Below are positions 6,570-8,349 of a DNA stretch of 8,349 nt, piece by piece. Source of the DNA: Burkholderiales bacterium (GTDB lineage Bacteria > Pseudomonadota > Gammaproteobacteria > Burkholderiales > Burkholderiaceae_C); the NCBI GenBank assembly GCA_947474415.1, contig CANJKD010000074.1, positions 1-8,349 on the forward strand. Direction: 5' to 3'. Position 1 is the first letter of the stretch, and every line of letters starts with the position of its first letter. The position numbers and the translations under genes were made by a program. Under the pieces are notes generated by a model, which saw only the letters and a list, made by a program, of their open reading frames with translations, was not told where the DNA came from and did no database searches.

Positions 6570-6850
6570 GTGACCCCTGCCCCGCGCGCCAGCCTGGAGT
6601 GGCTTGTCGATCAGGTCGGCCTGCAGGCGCAGATGTTGACTCTGCTCAAGCAACCACAGAGCGAGTTGGGTGTGTCGCAGTACCGGTTCATCTGCCACAA
6701 CATCGGCGTGTCGTCGAATACATTACCGCCGGGTGGCGGTGATGAAACGGGGGCGCTTCCAAGAGCAGGCATGGCGACAGAGATGCTGGCCGCAGCTCGC
6801 AGCGCTGACACGCGCACCTTGCTGGCGGTTGTGCCGAGAGTTGCCGAGCC
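6570..6850 (+). pseudogene. Decayed partial copy of the 3' end of a peptide ABC ATPase gene
   Basis: This segment is homologous to the second ATPase domain of the fused gene at 2337-4271. Bases 6585-6624 match 3861-3900 at 39 of 40 positions (RASLE-LVDQVGL). The alignment then jumps to 4038: the equivalent of 3900-4037 (138 bp, 46 codons, including the signature and Walker B motifs) is missing, with TGC at both edges. The rest follows the parent at about 75% identity by hand count over the first 81 bp (AQML...ELGVS, CHNIGV), then through GTGGCGGTGATGAA and ACACGCGCACCTTGCTGGCGG. An extra G near 6708, a lost base near 6728 and another loss near 6766 destroy the frame. It is a remnant and cannot encode an ATPase. 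It may come from duplication of the local gene or from a related, diverged transporter. Confidence 0.85.
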
Positions 6851-6937
6851 GTGCAGACTTGACACCACTGCGCGTTGGCGCTTGCACCGCTGGCGCAAAA
6901 TACCGTTTCAACAGTAACGACGCGTCGAGCGCCCAAG

Positions 6938-8269
6938 ATGACGAACACCCCCCACGGCGCCAGCGCTGACGGCCTGTTCAGCCAAGCCCGGCAACTCGAA
7001 CTCGGTGGCCTGCCGCAGCAAGCCGAACGGCTCTGCATGCGCGCACTCGAGCTTGAACCCGGGCATACGCAGGCGACGCTGCTTGCCGCCCGTTTCGCTG
7101 CATCTGGGCGCCAGTTCGCCCGCGCCGCGAAGCTGCTGCGGCAAGGCCTGGAACGGCATCGGGACGACACTGAATTGGCGATCCAGCTTGCACTCGCGCT
7201 CGCGGCGACCGACCGCCTTGGCGAGGCGATGACCACATTGGAGCAAGCCGTCGGCAGTCGTCCCGAAGCGCATGAGGCCTGGTTGTATCTGAGCCTTCTG
7301 CGCGACAGGATGGGCGATGCGCCGACCGCGCTGCAGGCCGCCTACCAGGCGGTGACGCGGGCTCAGCGCGCTGGCGAATGGCTTGACGATTCGTCGACGC
7401 CCGCAGGCCTGCTGCCGCTGGTGGTACGCGCCATCGAACGAGTTCGCCTGGGACGTCGGGAGCTGTTCTTCGGATCGTTGGCGGCGTTGCGCGAACAGCA
7501 TGGTCATGCCGAACTGGCGCGCATGGATCGTGCGTTGAATGCGTACCTGGGCGAGCTGGAATTTGCGCCACCCAATCCGCACCAGCGTCCCAGGTTTTTC
7601 TATTTTCCCGACCTGCCTGGCACGGCCTATCACGACCCGGCGCTGCAACCCTGGTCAGGCGCCTTGCGCGAGTCGTTCGGTGCGATTCGTTCGGAGGCGC
7701 TGGCCGTGCTCGAAGCAGAGCGGCAATCCCTGCCCGACTTCATAACGACCTCGCAGCGAAGCGGTCAGCAAGAGTACCTCGACGGTGCCAACGCGGTGCC
7801 GCCGCGCTGGCAGGCATTCTTCTTCTACCGCCGGGGCCGGCGCTTCGATGCCAACCATGCGCGCTGCCCCGTTACCAGCGGCGTCCTCGAATCGGCGGCG
7901 CTGTGCCGCGTCGCTGACCAAGCGCCGGAGATCTGCTTTTCGGTGCTCGGCCCGGGCACCCACATCAAGCCGCACCATGGCGTCACGAACACGCGCCTTG
8001 TGATGCACCTGCCGCTGATCGTTCCGCCCGACTGCGCGCTGAACGTCTTTGGCGGTGGTGTTCACGCGTGGAAGGAAGGCGAGCTCGTGATGTTCGACGA
8101 CACTTTTCTTCACGAGGCGTGGAACAGGTCGCTGGAGCCGCGCGTCGTGCTGTTGATGGATTGCTGGAGTCCGCACCTGAGCCCGGTGGAGCGCCTCGCC
8201 TGTACCCGGCTGATCGAGATGATCAGCAGCCTCAAGCCGCCCGGCCAGCCCCCTGCCGAAGCCCCATGA
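6938..8269 (+). CDS. TPR-repeat aspartyl/asparaginyl beta-hydroxylase domain protein
   Basis: This is a predicted Fe(II)/2-oxoglutarate dioxygenase that hydroxylates an aspartyl or asparaginyl side chain. The 443-residue product has no signal peptide or membrane segment, so it is cytoplasmic. Residues about 11-148 are four TPR-like helical repeats (for example GLPQQAERLCMRALELEPGH), probably for protein binding. The catalytic domain spans about 240-420. Aligned by eye with human AspH, the two metal histidines are H346 (in HIKPHHGVTNTRL) and H392 (in FDDTFLHEAW), and the 2-oxoglutarate ligands are H357 (MHL) and R402. As in AspH the triad lacks an acidic residue. ATG 6938 is chosen because the TPR region starts soon after it; a TTG at 6875 is in frame, but the added residues are unconvincing. 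No good Shine-Dalgarno is visible. The target is unknown. It converges on a probable outer-membrane receptor gene. Confidence 0.88.
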   Translation: MTNTPHGASADGLFSQARQLELGGLPQQAERLCMRALELEPGHTQATLLAARFAASGRQFARAAKLLRQGLERHRDDTELAIQLALALAATDRLGEAMTTLEQAVGSRPEAHEAWLYLSLLRDRMGDAPTALQAAYQAVTRAQRAGEWLDDSSTPAGLLPLVVRAIERVRLGRRELFFGSLAALREQHGHAELARMDRALNAYLGELEFAPPNPHQRPRFFYFPDLPGTAYHDPALQPWSGALRESFGAIRSEALAVLEAERQSLPDFITTSQRSGQQEYLDGANAVPPRWQAFFFYRRGRRFDANHARCPVTSGVLESAALCRVADQAPEICFSVLGPGTHIKPHHGVTNTRLVMHLPLIVPPDCALNVFGGGVHAWKEGELVMFDDTFLHEAWNRSLEPRVVLLMDCWSPHLSPVERLACTRLIEMISSLKPPGQPPAEAP

Positions 8270-8271
8270 AA

Positions 8272-8298
8272 AAGGCCTGCCGAACGTCGGCAGGCCTT
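8272..8298 (-). terminator. Rho-independent terminator between convergent genes
   Basis: AAGGCCTGCCGA (8272-8283) and TCGGCAGGCCTT (8287-8298) form a perfect 12-bp stem with a 3-nt loop. On the - strand the stem runs into five T's (complement of 8269-8273), so it is a strong terminator for the - strand gene ending at 8321. For + strand transcription the tail is poorer (CCTTGGGTTG), so termination of the hydroxylase message there is plausible but weaker. The hydroxylase stop codon overlaps the T-run. Confidence 0.88.
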
Positions 8299-8320
8299 GG
8301 GTTGAAGTCTGGCGTCAGGC

Positions 8321-8349
8321 TCAGAACTTCAGCGACATGTTCGCGTACA
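8321..8349 (-). CDS. C-terminal end of a probable TonB-dependent outer-membrane receptor (partial)
   Basis: Reading the - strand, the last eight codons are YANMSLKF followed by TGA (8323-8321). Alternating polar and hydrophobic residues and a terminal phenylalanine are the hallmark of the last strand of an outer-membrane beta-barrel, recognised by the assembly machinery. A TonB-dependent receptor is the most likely family in this setting, but with only eight residues this is a guess; another barrel protein is possible. The strong terminator starting 23 nt after the stop supports a real gene end. Confidence 0.55.

Noticed and set aside
6859..6887. Perfect TTGACA at 6859-6864 as a -35 box for the hydroxylase gene.
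   Set aside because: No acceptable -10 lies 16-18 bp downstream (TTGCAC at 17 bp matches only two of six). Another TTGACA at 6379 has the same problem. A promoter for the hydroxylase probably exists here but I cannot place it.

Overview
The window reads as a high-GC chromosomal segment from a betaproteobacterium, most likely Burkholderiales. That placement is inferred from base composition, codon use and protein style; no marker gene is present. It has three parts.

Positions 1-4271 hold an operon for a peptide-type ABC importer on the + strand. It contains the 3' part of a DppB/OppB-like permease (the 5' end lies outside the window), a DppC/OppC-like permease with a large extra N-terminal domain, and one polypeptide carrying both ATPase domains (DppD and DppF fused). 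The last two genes overlap by ATGA. The linker between the two ATPase domains contains a ~130-bp palindrome-ended repeat that is translated in frame. No substrate-binding protein is in view.

Positions 4308-6850 are an accessory zone of toxin-antitoxin (TA) genes, most of them broken. In order: a Phd/YefM-type antitoxin with an apparent 1-nt frameshift; a chimeric ORF joining the N-terminal third of a VapC-like PIN toxin to the body of an AbrB/MazE-type antitoxin; an intact hicA-hicB pair with a perfect palindrome over its probable -10 box and start codon; a ribbon-helix-helix (CopG-type) antitoxin with a frameshifted C-terminus; and its PIN toxin partner with a frameshift and a probable in-frame deletion. 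Only hicAB looks functional. The zone ends with ~280 bp of decayed sequence homologous to the 3' end of the fused ATPase gene, so the TA genes lie between an intact ABC ATPase gene and a broken partial copy of its tail.

Positions 6938-8269 encode an intact cytoplasmic protein with TPR-like repeats followed by an aspartyl/asparaginyl beta-hydroxylase (2-oxoglutarate, Fe(II)) domain whose predicted metal and cosubstrate residues are all present. It converges on the last codons of a - strand gene that ends like an outer-membrane beta-barrel, probably a TonB-dependent receptor. A strong hairpin terminator lies between them, with its T-run oriented for the - strand gene.

The most notable points are the chimeric PIN/AbrB ORF, the graveyard of four TA systems bounded by an ATPase gene and its remnant, the in-frame palindromic repeat in the ATPase linker, the enlarged DppC-like permease, and the palindromic, possibly leaderless, hicAB start. 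I do not see a clearly new multi-gene system.
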